Shown here one piece after another: positions 37,581 through 45,425 of a DNA stretch of 49,235 nucleotides. The notes beneath the pieces are model-generated. The model saw nothing but the letters and a program-made list of their open reading frames with translations. It did not search any database and was not told the origin of the DNA. How positions within the stretch are numbered: the first letter of the stretch is position 1; each line of letters starts with the position of its first letter. The translations under genes were made by a program, and so were the position numbers. The DNA is from a bacterium (GTDB lineage: Bacteria; Patescibacteriota; Microgenomatia; UBA1406; GWC2-37-13), in contig JAJYOJ010000007.1 in the NCBI GenBank assembly GCA_021796235.1, forward strand, positions 1-49,235, read 5' to 3'.

Positions 37581-38261
37581 ATGAAAAAAATTCTTATTAT
37601 ATCTGATACTCATCTTACCGACCGGTTTGACCGAAAAAAATTTATGTTTTTGCAAAAAATTATCGGGGAAGCAGATCAGGTAATTATAAACGGCGACTTT
37701 TGGGACGGTTATATCACAACTTTCTCTCGATTCATCAACTCTTCCTGGAAAAAGTTATTTGCTCAACTAAGGCGGAAAAAAACTGTCTATCTCTATGGTA
37801 ATCACGACCCAAAAGAAATGTGCGATAAACGCGCCAGTAAGTTTTCTGTTAAACAGTTATTAAGATATGATTTCAAATTCAAGGATGTAACTTATCGAGT
37901 CGAACATGGTCAGGCGTTTGAGCCAGGAGCTATGGGAATTTTTCATCTGATACCTGATATTCGTAATGTGCAAGTAGCAGTAAATATTTTTTTGGGAAAA
38001 GTTGAGGGAGTACTTTTAAAAATTTTCGGAATAAAATTTGTCAGAAATATTTTATATGGACAATTAAATAACGATGTCAAGAAAAAAATCAAACCATTAT
38101 TAAAGCCCAAGGAAGTTTTTGTTTTCGGTCACACCCACAAGGCTGAAATTGATCTAAAAAACGGACTGGTTGATTCGGGCTTCATCCGCCACGGACTGGG
38201 CACTTATCTGACCCTGGATGAAAACGGTATAAAACTTCGTGAGGAATGGTACAGTAGATAA
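37581..38261 (+). CDS. Calcineurin-like metallophosphoesterase
   Basis: A 226-residue phosphoesterase. Metal-binding motifs appear in order: ISDTHL (Asp, His), INGDFWDG (Asp), YGNHD (Asn, His), VEHGQAF and FGHTHKAE (His residues). A middle segment of hydrophobic character (MGIFHLIPDIRNVQVAVNIFLG) may contact the membrane, as in UDP-diacylglucosamine hydrolase-like members. The substrate is unknown. It follows fusA by 11 nt, and a TAATAT box 8 nt before its ATG may allow separate transcription. Confidence 0.85.
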   Translation: MKKILIISDTHLTDRFDRKKFMFLQKIIGEADQVIINGDFWDGYITTFSRFINSSWKKLFAQLRRKKTVYLYGNHDPKEMCDKRASKFSVKQLLRYDFKFKDVTYRVEHGQAFEPGAMGIFHLIPDIRNVQVAVNIFLGKVEGVLLKIFGIKFVRNILYGQLNNDVKKKIKPLLKPKEVFVFGHTHKAEIDLKNGLVDSGFIRHGLGTYLTLDENGIKLREEWYSR

Positions 38262-38263
38262 AA

Positions 38264-38782
38264 CTATTCCTCTCCTTTATATCTGATAACAGCCGTAATC
38301 TGAGAATTAGGAATGATAATAGAATTACCTTCTTTATCAAGAAGTGTTGTACTTCTTAAAGTTATTTTTCTTACCTCACCCGTAAAATCTCCTATTTTAA
38401 TTTTGTCGCCAATATTAAACTGGTCTTCCAAGATAATAAAAAACCCCGAAATGAGATCTTTAACTAGTGTCTGTGCTCCAAAAGAAAAAGCCAAGCCGAC
38501 TATACCTGCACCGGTTAGGATCGGAACAATGTTTACCCCCCAGTGAGCTAAAATGGTAAGAATCGCAATTGCGAATAAAACCACATCAATTACATTTTTG
38601 AGAAGCGAGCGAATAGTCCGGGTTTTGGCGAGGATGGTTTTGTGGGAAACTTTTTGTTTAATTTCAATAAATACCAAATCAACGCTCTTTTTCAAAACGT
38701 ATGAAAAAACGAATGCCGCAAGAAAAATAAAGGCAGAAAGAATTAGTTTATTTACGATAGGATTTATTGGTATGTTTTGCAT
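38264..38782 (-). CDS. mscS: Small mechanosensitive channel (MscS family)
   Basis: A 172-residue short MscS. The pore-lining TM3 (GVNIVPILTGAGIVGLAFSFGAQTLVKDLISG) and the start of the beta domain (FNIGDKIKIGDFTGEVRKITLRSTTLLDKEGNSIIIPNSQI) are clear. The C-terminal alpha/beta vestibule domain is missing, so the protein ends after the beta domain. It would open under membrane tension to release solutes. TATAAT (38789-38794, minus strand) lies exactly 6 nt before the ATG. Confidence 0.85.
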   Translation of the reverse strand: MQNIPINPIVNKLILSAFIFLAAFVFSYVLKKSVDLVFIEIKQKVSHKTILAKTRTIRSLLKNVIDVVLFAIAILTILAHWGVNIVPILTGAGIVGLAFSFGAQTLVKDLISGFFIILEDQFNIGDKIKIGDFTGEVRKITLRSTTLLDKEGNSIIIPNSQITAVIRYKGEE

Positions 38783-38788
38783 AAAACT

Positions 38789-38794
38789 ATTATA
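38789..38794 (-). promoter_or_regulatory. -10 box of the mscS gene
   Basis: TATAAT on the minus strand, 6 nt before the ATG at 38782: a leaderless start. It lies between the stop of the ABC transporter gene and mscS. Confidence 0.6.
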
Positions 38795-38800
38795 AGCTTA

Positions 38801-40582
38801 TTATTTGTACCCTTGCGCTTGAATGTTAAAGAGTTCAGCATAAAGGCCTTTTTTCTTCATAAGTGTCTCATGATTACCTTCTTCAAGTATTGTTCCGTCA
38901 TTTATAACGATTATTCTATCGGCGTTCCTTACGGTAGAAAAACGGTGCGAAATTATTATCACCGTTTTATCTTTCTCAAGTTCTTGCACTCTTTGGAATA
39001 TTTCATACTCAGCTTTAGCATCGATGGCGCTAGTTGGTTCATCAAGGATCAAAACCGGAGCATTTTTAAAAAAAGCTCTCGCCAAAGCTAGCTTCTGCCA
39101 CTGTCCACCCGACAAATCAATACCGTCTTTGAACATTTTTCCAACGATTTGATCAAATTTATTAGGAAGATCTTTGAGATATTCGTCTGCTCCAGACTGT
39201 TTGATCGCTTCTTTCAATAAGGTTAAATTACCTGTTTCTTTTTCGTTGCCAAAAAATATGTTTTCTTTAAAACTAAATTGGTATTTAATAAAATCCTGAA
39301 ACAGAGCGCCTATTTGAAGGTATAACTTAGATAAATCAAGATTTTTAATATTAACCCCGTTAATCAGTACATCGCCGTCGGTCACATCATAAAAACGCAG
39401 AAGAAGTTTTAATAAAGTTGTTTTTCCGGCACCATTCTCACCGACAAAAGCAATTTTTTCGCCAGACTGGATAATTAAATTGAAATTTCTTAAAACAAAG
39501 CGCTTGGTGTTTGGATATTTAAAGGAAATATTCTTAAACTCTATAAGAGGTGGCAATGGCTTTTCAGGGAGTTCTTTAATTTCCGAGGGTGTTGGTATTT
39601 GTTTTTTTGTGTTCATAAATTCAAAATATTTTTCTATATATTTATTACGCATATTGATACTAGAATAATGATCAAGAATTCCTTCAGCGCCGAGCATGAG
39701 ATTGCTTGTCTGTTGAAAATAAAGAGTAAACTCACCGATTCCTAAACTGCCTATCATAACAGCTTTTAGATTAAAAGCCTGGGTTAAAACAAATGCGAGA
39801 AACTGTATAATGCGTGTAATTATGATTGGCAAAAGACCATCTTCAGAAGCTTTAGTAAATCTATTAGTATAGATTTTCTGATGAGTTTTTACTTTATTGT
39901 ATAAAGCATCACCGGTTTTATAGATTGCTACTTCTTTGGAAGTTGAATCTTGAGAAAGCAAATTTTTAATATATTGAGAAATTCTGTTTAAAAACGACCA
40001 TTCTTCGACAAAATATTTCCAAACTTTTTTTCTATATAAATCTAAGGAAAAAAACGAAGGAAGAGAAGCAATAAGTATAATTGGGATAAATAGCGGAAAC
40101 TTGGTCATTAAAACAAGAGAAGCAGTTAAAAGTTTAAACGCAGCATCTATCCAAGCCGTAATTCTGGCAACGTTTACATTGAGCGTTCCTTTGACCCCCT
40201 CCATTTGCATCAAAAGGTTTTGAAACTCGGAATTTTCAAAAATTGCTGGATCAAGTTCTATTAATTTTTTATCAATTTGTAGATCAAGATAATTTGCCAA
40301 ACGGGCTTCGAGAAGAACTGATTGGGTGTCGAGAAAACTTGATAAGGTCATTCGTACGAAAGAGGCAATTAGAAAAAAAGTTATTAAGGGCGAGAGTTGG
40401 GAAAAAGTTAGTCCTTGCTTACTTCCTAATAGATCGAGAACTTTTGCCAGAATTAAAACTAGAAAGAAGGGATAAAAAGTATTTTCATAGATCGTTCCAA
40501 AAATCGATAAAACTGCATACCAACGGTTGGCATCCCAGTTAAGCTGAAGAATCTTCCAACAATACTTTAATGTTTTTTTCAT
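38801..40582 (-). CDS. ABC exporter, fused permease and ATPase
   Basis: A 593-residue half-transporter: a six-helix permease domain (about 1-320) followed by an ATPase with Walker A (GENGAGKTT), Q-loop (LFQDF), signature LSGGQWQK, Walker B (VLILDEPTS) and the H-loop (IISHR). It would work as a homodimer exporting a lipid, peptide or drug. Divergent from the gene at 40646. A TGG-TATAGT extended -10 lies 10 nt upstream of the ATG. Confidence 0.9.
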   Translation of the reverse strand: MKKTLKYCWKILQLNWDANRWYAVLSIFGTIYENTFYPFFLVLILAKVLDLLGSKQGLTFSQLSPLITFFLIASFVRMTLSSFLDTQSVLLEARLANYLDLQIDKKLIELDPAIFENSEFQNLLMQMEGVKGTLNVNVARITAWIDAAFKLLTASLVLMTKFPLFIPIILIASLPSFFSLDLYRKKVWKYFVEEWSFLNRISQYIKNLLSQDSTSKEVAIYKTGDALYNKVKTHQKIYTNRFTKASEDGLLPIIITRIIQFLAFVLTQAFNLKAVMIGSLGIGEFTLYFQQTSNLMLGAEGILDHYSSINMRNKYIEKYFEFMNTKKQIPTPSEIKELPEKPLPPLIEFKNISFKYPNTKRFVLRNFNLIIQSGEKIAFVGENGAGKTTLLKLLLRFYDVTDGDVLINGVNIKNLDLSKLYLQIGALFQDFIKYQFSFKENIFFGNEKETGNLTLLKEAIKQSGADEYLKDLPNKFDQIVGKMFKDGIDLSGGQWQKLALARAFFKNAPVLILDEPTSAIDAKAEYEIFQRVQELEKDKTVIIISHRFSTVRNADRIIVINDGTILEEGNHETLMKKKGLYAELFNIQAQGYK

Positions 40583-40605
40583 TCTTATTAATACTATACC
40601 AAGAC

Positions 40606-40634
40606 TTGAACGACCAAAACAGTTTATATATAAT
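40606..40634 (+). promoter_or_regulatory. Promoter of the conserved CPR-type gene at 40646
   Basis: TTGAAC (40606-40611), 17-nt spacer, TATAAT (40629-40634), 11 nt to the ATG. The leader would be about 4 nt. Confidence 0.6.
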
Positions 40635-40645
40635 CATTCAAAGCT

Positions 40646-40993
40646 ATGGATGAAGATGAACCTAAAGAACACGGTCCTGGCTCGGGTAAACCAACCGTAA
40701 AAACAAATCTGACTCTTCAACAAGCAATTGATTTTGGTGAATATGAACCAAAATTCCTTCAAAATTTTGCCGAATGGCATACATTAAGCGCTCACATTCA
40801 ATGGGAACTAATCAGAAAAGCCCTAGATGTCCGTCATAGACAATTGATAACCCAATATGCAGAATTAAATAACGCGCTTGATTTTAGTAAAAAGCCTTAT
40901 ATAAAAGAAGCTATGAAAAATGTTCAACGCCAGCTTGAAAATTTAAGGGATGATAAAGAAAGGTTGTATGTGGAATATTCAAATAAAATGTAA
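40646..40993 (+). CDS. Conserved hypothetical coiled-coil protein
   Basis: A 115-residue soluble protein. After an acidic, Gly/Pro-containing N-terminus comes TLQQAIDFGEYEPKFLQNFAEWHTLSAHIQWELIRKALDVRRR-like sequence and a C-terminal amphipathic helix (about 80-110). I recall similar short proteins in other CPR genomes but no function. It has a good promoter, so it is expressed alone. It precedes lexA but is separated by the SOS promoter. Confidence 0.65.
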   Translation: MDEDEPKEHGPGSGKPTVKTNLTLQQAIDFGEYEPKFLQNFAEWHTLSAHIQWELIRKALDVRHRQLITQYAELNNALDFSKKPYIKEAMKNVQRQLENLRDDKERLYVEYSNKM

Positions 40994-41011
40994 CTACTTT
41001 AAATCTTCCCC

Positions 41012-41040
41012 TTGACAAGTAAACGATTGTTCACTAGAAT
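41012..41040 (+). promoter_or_regulatory. lexA-dinB promoter with LexA operator
   Basis: TTGACA (41012-41017), 17-nt spacer, TAGAAT (41035-41040), then 8 nt to the ATG. The spacer holds a near-perfect palindrome AGTAAAC-GATT-GTTCACT (41018-41035), which matches the Gram-positive type LexA box GAAC-N4-GTTC. LexA bound there would block both promoter boxes, giving autorepression and SOS induction. Confidence 0.75.
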
Positions 41041-41048
41041 AATTTTAT

Positions 41049-41618
41049 ATGGCAGTCGACAAACTGGACAAATTAAAAGCTTTTTATAAAAAACATAGAC
41101 GCCTTCCTTCTTACGCCGAGATGCTCAAATTATTTGGTTTTTCCTCAAAAAATTCTATATTCAAACTTGTCCAAAAATGGGTTGATGAAGGATTTTTTAA
41201 AAAAGAATTTAATAAATTAGTACCAACCCCAAAATTTTTTAGCTTACCAATCTTAGGTCTTATTAAAGCCGGTTTTCCTATTCTTGCCGAAGAGGATAAA
41301 AACTATCTTTCACTGGATGAGTATCTTATTGAGGATCCTCACTCATCGTTTCTACTCAAAGTCAGCGGCGATTCGCTGCAGGGAATAGGCATATTTGATG
41401 GAGATCTTGTAATCATCGAAAAAAGAAAAGAAGCCCGTTCCGGCGAGGTTGTGTTGGCCCAGATTGATCGGGAATGGACTTTAAAAATTCTTCGCCGCTC
41501 GGCAAACGGCCAGTCCTATCTTGCTGCAGCTAATCCCAAATATCCGCCGTTTTACCCTTCGGAAGAACTTCAGATTTACGGTGTTGTGAAAGCAGTCATT
41601 AGAAAACTCTCAAACTGA
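41049..41618 (+). CDS. lexA: LexA repressor
   Basis: A 189-residue LexA-type protein. The N-terminal winged helix (about 1-58, LPSYAEMLKLFGFSSKNSIFKLVQKWVDEGF) matches the LexA DNA-binding domain. The C-terminal S24 peptidase domain has the Ala74-Gly75 self-cleavage bond, Ser109 in VSGDSL and Lys146 in TLKIL. The Ser-Lys spacing of 37 is the same as in E. coli LexA (119/156). It should repress SOS genes until RecA filaments trigger self-cleavage. It ends 2 nt before dinB, which it likely controls together with itself. Confidence 0.9.
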   Translation: MAVDKLDKLKAFYKKHRRLPSYAEMLKLFGFSSKNSIFKLVQKWVDEGFFKKEFNKLVPTPKFFSLPILGLIKAGFPILAEEDKNYLSLDEYLIEDPHSSFLLKVSGDSLQGIGIFDGDLVIIEKRKEARSGEVVLAQIDREWTLKILRRSANGQSYLAAANPKYPPFYPSEELQIYGVVKAVIRKLSN

Positions 41619-41620
41619 TT

Positions 41621-42841
41621 ATGTTTCAAGTCCGCTCTTGGCCAACCGTAATTTTGCATCTGGACGGCGATGCTTTTTTCGCTGCAGTTGCCCAAGCAGT
41701 TAATCCCAAACTTAAAGGAAAACCGGTTGTAACCGGTCGGGAACGGGGGATTGCTACGGCAGTTTCCTATGAAGCAAGAAAGCTCGGGATAACCCGCGGT
41801 ATGCGGACAGTTGATATCAAAAAAAACTATCCCATCTGCATAATCCTGGGATCCGATTATGAACTCTACGGCCTTTTTTCCCAAAAAATGTTTGCTATTC
41901 TCAAAACTTTCACTCCTTATGTCGAGGAGTATTCAATCGATGAAGGATTTGCCGATATTAAAGGTTTACGAAAGCCTTTGAATCTAGGTTATCTAGAAAT
42001 CGGAAAATCTATTCAGGATAAAATTGAAAAATCTTTGGGTATAAGTGTATCGGTGGGAATTTCATTGACGAAATCTTTGGCAAAACTTGCTTCTTCGACA
42101 CGTAAACCCCACGGCTTAACGGTTGTAAATGGATTGGGAATAGAAAATTTATTAAAAAACCGGCCCGTTGAAGATATCTGGGGTATTGGTGAAAATACTT
42201 CTGCTTATCTTAAAAAAATGGGTATTAATACCGCTCTGCAATTTGCTTCTTTATCGGAAGAGTTTATCCTGAGCCATTTGACAAAACCTTTTTATGAAAT
42301 TTGGCGAGAACTCAAGGGTATTCCGGTTTACGAATTAAATTTTTATGGCAGAACTACCTATAGATCCGTAACCAGAAGTGAAACTTTTGCTCCGGCAACC
42401 AATAATGCCGACATTCTTTTTGCACGGCTCCTTGCGCATGTTGAAGCGGCATTTTCTGAAGTTAGAAGTCTTGGTTATCAGGTTGGCAAACTCTTAATTT
42501 ATTTGAAAACCCAAGAATTTCGCTATAATTCCTTTGAGTTAAAAATCAATCCTAAGACAGCCTATCCTTTCGCAATTCATGAAGAAATAAAAGAAGCCTT
42601 CAAAAAAATTTATCAGAAACCTAGTCTTTACCGGGCGACTGGCGCGACTGTATATGATCTTGCAATTACGGACGATGAACAAAAACAGTTGTTTGCTGAT
42701 AATAAAGTTAGTAATGACAAAATTAAAAAAATCTATCCATTATTTGAAGGAAAGAAAGTTGATTTTGGGACAGTTCTTTTTGACAAAGAAAGAAATCATA
42801 AAGAAAAACCAAAACTCTCGCTTCCAATAATTTCAATTTAG
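41621..42841 (+). CDS. dinB: Y-family DNA polymerase (DinB/UmuC type)
   Basis: A 406-residue translesion polymerase. The catalytic acidic residues are in LHLDGDAFFAAV (Asp15, Asp17, with Phe20 as probable steric gate) and YSIDEGFADI (Asp, Glu). Thumb and little-finger domains follow, with VEDIWGIGENTSAYLKKMGI as the helix-hairpin-helix. It copies damaged DNA. Coupling to lexA in one operon mirrors umuDC/dinB cassettes and implies induction by DNA damage. Confidence 0.92.
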   Translation: MFQVRSWPTVILHLDGDAFFAAVAQAVNPKLKGKPVVTGRERGIATAVSYEARKLGITRGMRTVDIKKNYPICIILGSDYELYGLFSQKMFAILKTFTPYVEEYSIDEGFADIKGLRKPLNLGYLEIGKSIQDKIEKSLGISVSVGISLTKSLAKLASSTRKPHGLTVVNGLGIENLLKNRPVEDIWGIGENTSAYLKKMGINTALQFASLSEEFILSHLTKPFYEIWRELKGIPVYELNFYGRTTYRSVTRSETFAPATNNADILFARLLAHVEAAFSEVRSLGYQVGKLLIYLKTQEFRYNSFELKINPKTAYPFAIHEEIKEAFKKIYQKPSLYRATGATVYDLAITDDEQKQLFADNKVSNDKIKKIYPLFEGKKVDFGTVLFDKERNHKEKPKLSLPIISI

Positions 42842-42860
42842 ATAGTAATCTTTTAGCGGG

Positions 42861-42895
42861 TAAGATACCAGGCTGGACACCCTAAGGGTGTACGG
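42861..42895 (+). repeat. 35-bp repeat with inner hairpin, copy 1
   Basis: Matches copy 2 at 43796-43830 in 33 of 35 positions, same orientation; the last 26 bp are identical. The core ACACCC-TAA-GGGTGT can fold as a 6-bp stem with 3-nt loop. It lies 3' of dinB and immediately 3' of a truncated minus-strand reading frame. Confidence 0.75.
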
Positions 42896-42898
42896 AGG

Positions 42899-42949
42899 TC
42901 AATACCATTCTCGGTCCCAGACAGATTTGATTGGGTCAGTTTTATTCAT
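42899..42949 (-). pseudogene. Truncated ORF, first 16 codons only
   Basis: A reading frame MNKTDPIKSVWDREWY starts with an ATG that overlaps the methyltransferase stop (ATGA), the coupling style of real operon genes here. It stops after 16 codons, 3 nt before the 35-bp repeat. This looks like the 5' end of a second gene cut off by the repeat junction. The family cannot be told from 16 residues. Confidence 0.4.
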
Positions 42950-43656
42950 TTTCTAACTCCTGAAAGGAATAAATATTGGCACAATTCTTTAATAAAAAAT
43001 CGTTTTGTTCCTAAGTTAATTTTTCCTCTTAATCCGAACCAAAAGTAATCGAGATGTAAATTTTTAAACCCAACCTTTTTAACCAACAGAACTAATTCCT
43101 TTCCGGTATATTCTCTTTCATGTACTGACTTACCCCCAATACCAGACTCCTGGACTACTAAAGGGAATTTTTTTGGTTTTCCTACTAATGTAAATAATAA
43201 ATTAGCTAAGCGATCTCTATTGGGTGTTGCTATAAACAACTTTCCATCTTTTTTAATAACTCTCCTTATTTCCTTCATAAAATTCAGATCATCTTTTATA
43301 TGTTCTATAACATCAAAGTTAACCACCACGTCGAACTTATTGTCACCAAACGGCATCTTTCGGCCATCGTACTTTATGAATTTAAAATACTCTCGGAGTT
43401 TTTTTTCTCTATAATCTAGAATATCTATACCAGTAACTTTATTATTATTTACGGAAAATAGCTTAGTATAGTTTCCCAGACCGCAGCCTACATCCAAAAT
43501 GTTGCTATTTTTTAGAGAGTTAGCTAAGTTTTTTATATAATATGCATAAGCCATAGCCATTGCAGCACGATCTACTTTGCCATACACTGAGGGAAATTTT
43601 ATAACTTTATTATTAAGGGAACTATATATAAAGTTACCTCTACTCAAATAAGCCAT
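42946..43656 (-). CDS. Class I SAM-dependent methyltransferase
   Basis: A 236-residue methyltransferase of the Methyltransf_11 type. The SAM-binding motif I is ILDVGCGLGNYTKLF (about residues 53-67), with GIDILD (motif II), DVVVNFDVIEHI (motif IV) and a GKLFIATPNRDRL segment. The acceptor (often a sugar, lipid or small molecule in this group) cannot be deduced. It lies between two copies of a 35-bp repeat, with a cut-off gene downstream and a transposase remnant upstream, so it appears to be acquired. Confidence 0.8.
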   Translation of the reverse strand: MAYLSRGNFIYSSLNNKVIKFPSVYGKVDRAAMAMAYAYYIKNLANSLKNSNILDVGCGLGNYTKLFSVNNNKVTGIDILDYREKKLREYFKFIKYDGRKMPFGDNKFDVVVNFDVIEHIKDDLNFMKEIRRVIKKDGKLFIATPNRDRLANLLFTLVGKPKKFPLVVQESGIGGKSVHEREYTGKELVLLVKKVGFKNLHLDYFWFGLRGKINLGTKRFFIKELCQYLFLSGVRK

Positions 43657-43669
43657 TGTTAACTTCTTT

Positions 43670-43686
43670 GGGTTTTGTCTAGATAA
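43670..43686. other. Possible terminal repeat of an IS1595-type element
   Basis: GGGTTTTGTCTAGATAA directly abuts the stop codon of the transposase remnant on its 3' side, 14 nt before the methyltransferase start. It starts with G residues as many IS1595-family ends do. No matching opposite end was found. Confidence 0.3.
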
Positions 43687-43794
43687 CTAATAACCATAGG
43701 ATTTAATTCCGATGAGTTCCTTAAGCGTTTTCTCCACATCTTTTCGGTGATTAGACCGCCATTCTGACTCTTTCAAGTATACCAGGAATCTGTG
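43687..43794 (-). pseudogene. Transposase remnant, last 35 codons (IS1595/ISXO2-like)
   Basis: The minus strand encodes HRFLVYLKESEWRSNHRKD...IKSYGY and a stop. The FLxYLKESEWRxNHR pattern is what I recognise from the C-terminus of IS1595-family (ISXO2-like) transposases. The frame is closed upstream by a stop at 43795-43797, inside the 35-bp repeat copy 2, so more than 80% of the gene is missing. Identification rests on a short motif. Confidence 0.5.
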
Positions 43795-43795
43795 C

Positions 43796-43830
43796 TAAAA
43801 TACAAGGCTGGACACCCTAAGGGTGTACGG
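43796..43830 (+). repeat. 35-bp repeat with inner hairpin, copy 2
   Basis: Direct repeat of 42861-42895 with two mismatches. It truncates the transposase remnant on one side and borders a GC-richer stretch (43826-43860) on the other. Same palindromic core ACACCC-TAA-GGGTGT. Confidence 0.75.
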
Positions 43831-44049
43831 GGGCGAAGGCGGTGTGGCCGTGTCTGGAATCCAACGTCCCTATAACTTCCATATCCGTCCACGCTGATAT
43901 TGTACCAAATCTCTAGGCTGAAAATGGGTTCTGTCCCATAATCTGAGGCGAAATGGAACAAATGGAACACTACAAAAAAGGGTATCTCATTTTAAACTGA
44001 TATAGTTTGATATAGTTTCTAAAACGTACGAGTTTGGGATAATTGATAT
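43831..44049. other. Non-coding accessory segment with operator-like repeats
   Basis: No convincing gene in about 220 nt. The first 60 nt are GC-richer than the rest of the window. A hairpin ATGGG-TTCTGT-CCCAT is at 43924-43939. A triple motif AAACT-N5-AGTTT-N5-AGTTT (43994-44018) looks like an operator for the next gene. GATAAT at 44038-44043 is 6 nt before the GTG at 44050. A minus-strand frame across the repeat (43773-43970) has no protein-like features. Confidence 0.4.
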
Positions 44050-44553
44050 GTGGTCAAGAAATTCGAAAAGTTACGATTTTATTTATTTACTAAATCTTAC
44101 GCTTGGTATATTTTAAAGCAACAAATAAAAAGAATAAAAGTGTCTGAAATTTTTATTGATAAATTAAGTCAAATTCTTTTGCTTAACAAAAAAATTCTAA
44201 CCAATATTTTCAATAAAAACGGTGTCGATAGACAAATAAGTCTGATTTCAAAACGAAATAAAAAGATTTCTATTTATCTGCAAATCGAACACGAGTTAAT
44301 TACTTTACTTAAACAAAAACAAAATAAAGATAGTTTTGCCGATGATGATTATCATTTTGCTTTGTTTGAACCAGCAATTGAAAGAGTCGCAGGAAATAAT
44401 TTATCACATATCAAAAGTGATCATTGGTTTGATAAAAGATTAATTGATTTAGGAAGAAAGTATCATCGATGGTATTACGAGGTTGCGTATAAATATAAAC
44501 TACCAACAATGAGAATTGTTCCCTTCTTGCTTCGATTATTATCGATCAGCTAA
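44050..44553 (+). CDS. Hypothetical protein in accessory region
   Basis: A 167-residue basic protein, GTG start, rich in Lys/Ile/Asn, with markedly AT-rich codons compared with the housekeeping genes. No membrane segment, no motif I recognise. Predicted mostly helical. It lies at the left edge of the phage-like module. A GATAAT box 6 nt before the GTG fits the local leaderless pattern and supports the start. Confidence 0.5.
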   Translation: MVKKFEKLRFYLFTKSYAWYILKQQIKRIKVSEIFIDKLSQILLLNKKILTNIFNKNGVDRQISLISKRNKKISIYLQIEHELITLLKQKQNKDSFADDDYHFALFEPAIERVAGNNLSHIKSDHWFDKRLIDLGRKYHRWYYEVAYKYKLPTMRIVPFLLRLLSIS

Positions 44554-44619
44554 TAATAAAAATATATAATATCCTCATATTATTAATAAATTCAAATAGT
44601 AAAGATAAAAAATATTCCT

Positions 44620-45372
44620 ATGGATGAAGACTATCTTGATAAGCTCGCCAAACGGCAGATGCAGAAAATCAAACTCTTGGTTTCCCGCCCTGAATTTCAA
44701 AAAGATATTCTTGTTTTAAGAGAGAAATGGGATATTCATAAAAAAGGGTTCAAGAACGAAAAAGAGAATCAAAAATGGAATCGAGAGCTTTGGGATAAAG
44801 AACAGAAATATTTTGCTACCGAGTGGCCAAAGTATAGGGATGAGCTTTTGATTCTTCGAAACAACCCAAAAACCTATATGGAACATAAGAGAAGGCAGCA
44901 GGAAATAAATAATGCTGCGCCTATTAACGCGTTTCAGATTGATATACGAGTGATTATGAAAAAATACCAATTATCTCATCTGTGGGATACAGCAATTAAA
45001 CGCTATCTTTTATTTAACGATTTAGAAAAGATGGGGATGTTTTTGGGGCCAGTTATCGTTACAGAGGAGGATCGGTATGGATTTAGGAAGGTGCTGTTAG
45101 ACATATCTGACGGAATAACCTTTGATGAGCTGAAGGAATTTTATTCAGAAATAAAAAATTTTCAAGCGGGATTTGGCAATAATAAACAGAAAAAATTCCA
45201 ACCGCTGAAACGCTTTGACCGTAACAAAGATGCCTATGAACTTCGACAGAAAGGGAAAAGCTTAAAAGATATAGCGGAGTTTTTGCGTGAAAAATACAAA
45301 GAACCCGATATAACCTATGCTGATATCTCTGACTTCATACGACGCCATAAACAAAGACTTGGCATCAATTAA
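44620..45372 (+). CDS. Hypothetical protein with C-terminal helix-turn-helix-like region
   Basis: A 250-residue charged protein. The N-terminal 100 residues are Lys/Glu/Trp-rich and helical (KWDIHKKGFKNEKENQKWNRELW). The last 50 residues (DAYELRQKGKSLKDIAEFLREKYKEPDITYADISDFIRRHKQRLG) look like a helix-turn-helix of the kind used to bind DNA. It precedes the ParB-methyltransferase and terminase genes on the same strand, so a DNA-recognition role in that module is possible. I do not recognise the family. Confidence 0.5.
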   Translation: MDEDYLDKLAKRQMQKIKLLVSRPEFQKDILVLREKWDIHKKGFKNEKENQKWNRELWDKEQKYFATEWPKYRDELLILRNNPKTYMEHKRRQQEINNAAPINAFQIDIRVIMKKYQLSHLWDTAIKRYLLFNDLEKMGMFLGPVIVTEEDRYGFRKVLLDISDGITFDELKEFYSEIKNFQAGFGNNKQKKFQPLKRFDRNKDAYELRQKGKSLKDIAEFLREKYKEPDITYADISDFIRRHKQRLGIN

Positions 45373-45425
45373 GCTCAATTCCCGCTCTATACAGGTTTAA
45401 AACCTTCATATATGCTTCTTTTATC

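Noticed and set aside
42861-43830. Two-copy 35-bp repeat as a CRISPR array or integron attC pair
   Set aside because: There are only two copies 0.9 kb apart with a gene between them, no spacers and no cas genes; no attC core sites (GTTRRRY) were seen.
43926-43942. GGGTTCTGTCCCATAAT as the second end of the IS1595-type remnant
   Set aside because: It resembles the end at 43670-43686 but is in direct rather than inverted orientation, so it cannot be the partner end of the same element; it also simply forms an ATGGG/CCCAT hairpin.
43773-43970. Minus-strand 65-residue frame across repeat copy 2
   Set aside because: It runs through the repeat and the GC-rich block, has no promoter or ribosome site, and its composition is not protein-like. 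The open frame is best explained by the G/C-rich repeat.
43687-44049. A tRNA gene as integration site near the accessory region
   Set aside because: No T-loop GTTCRA motif or cloverleaf could be found here or in the other intergenic regions.
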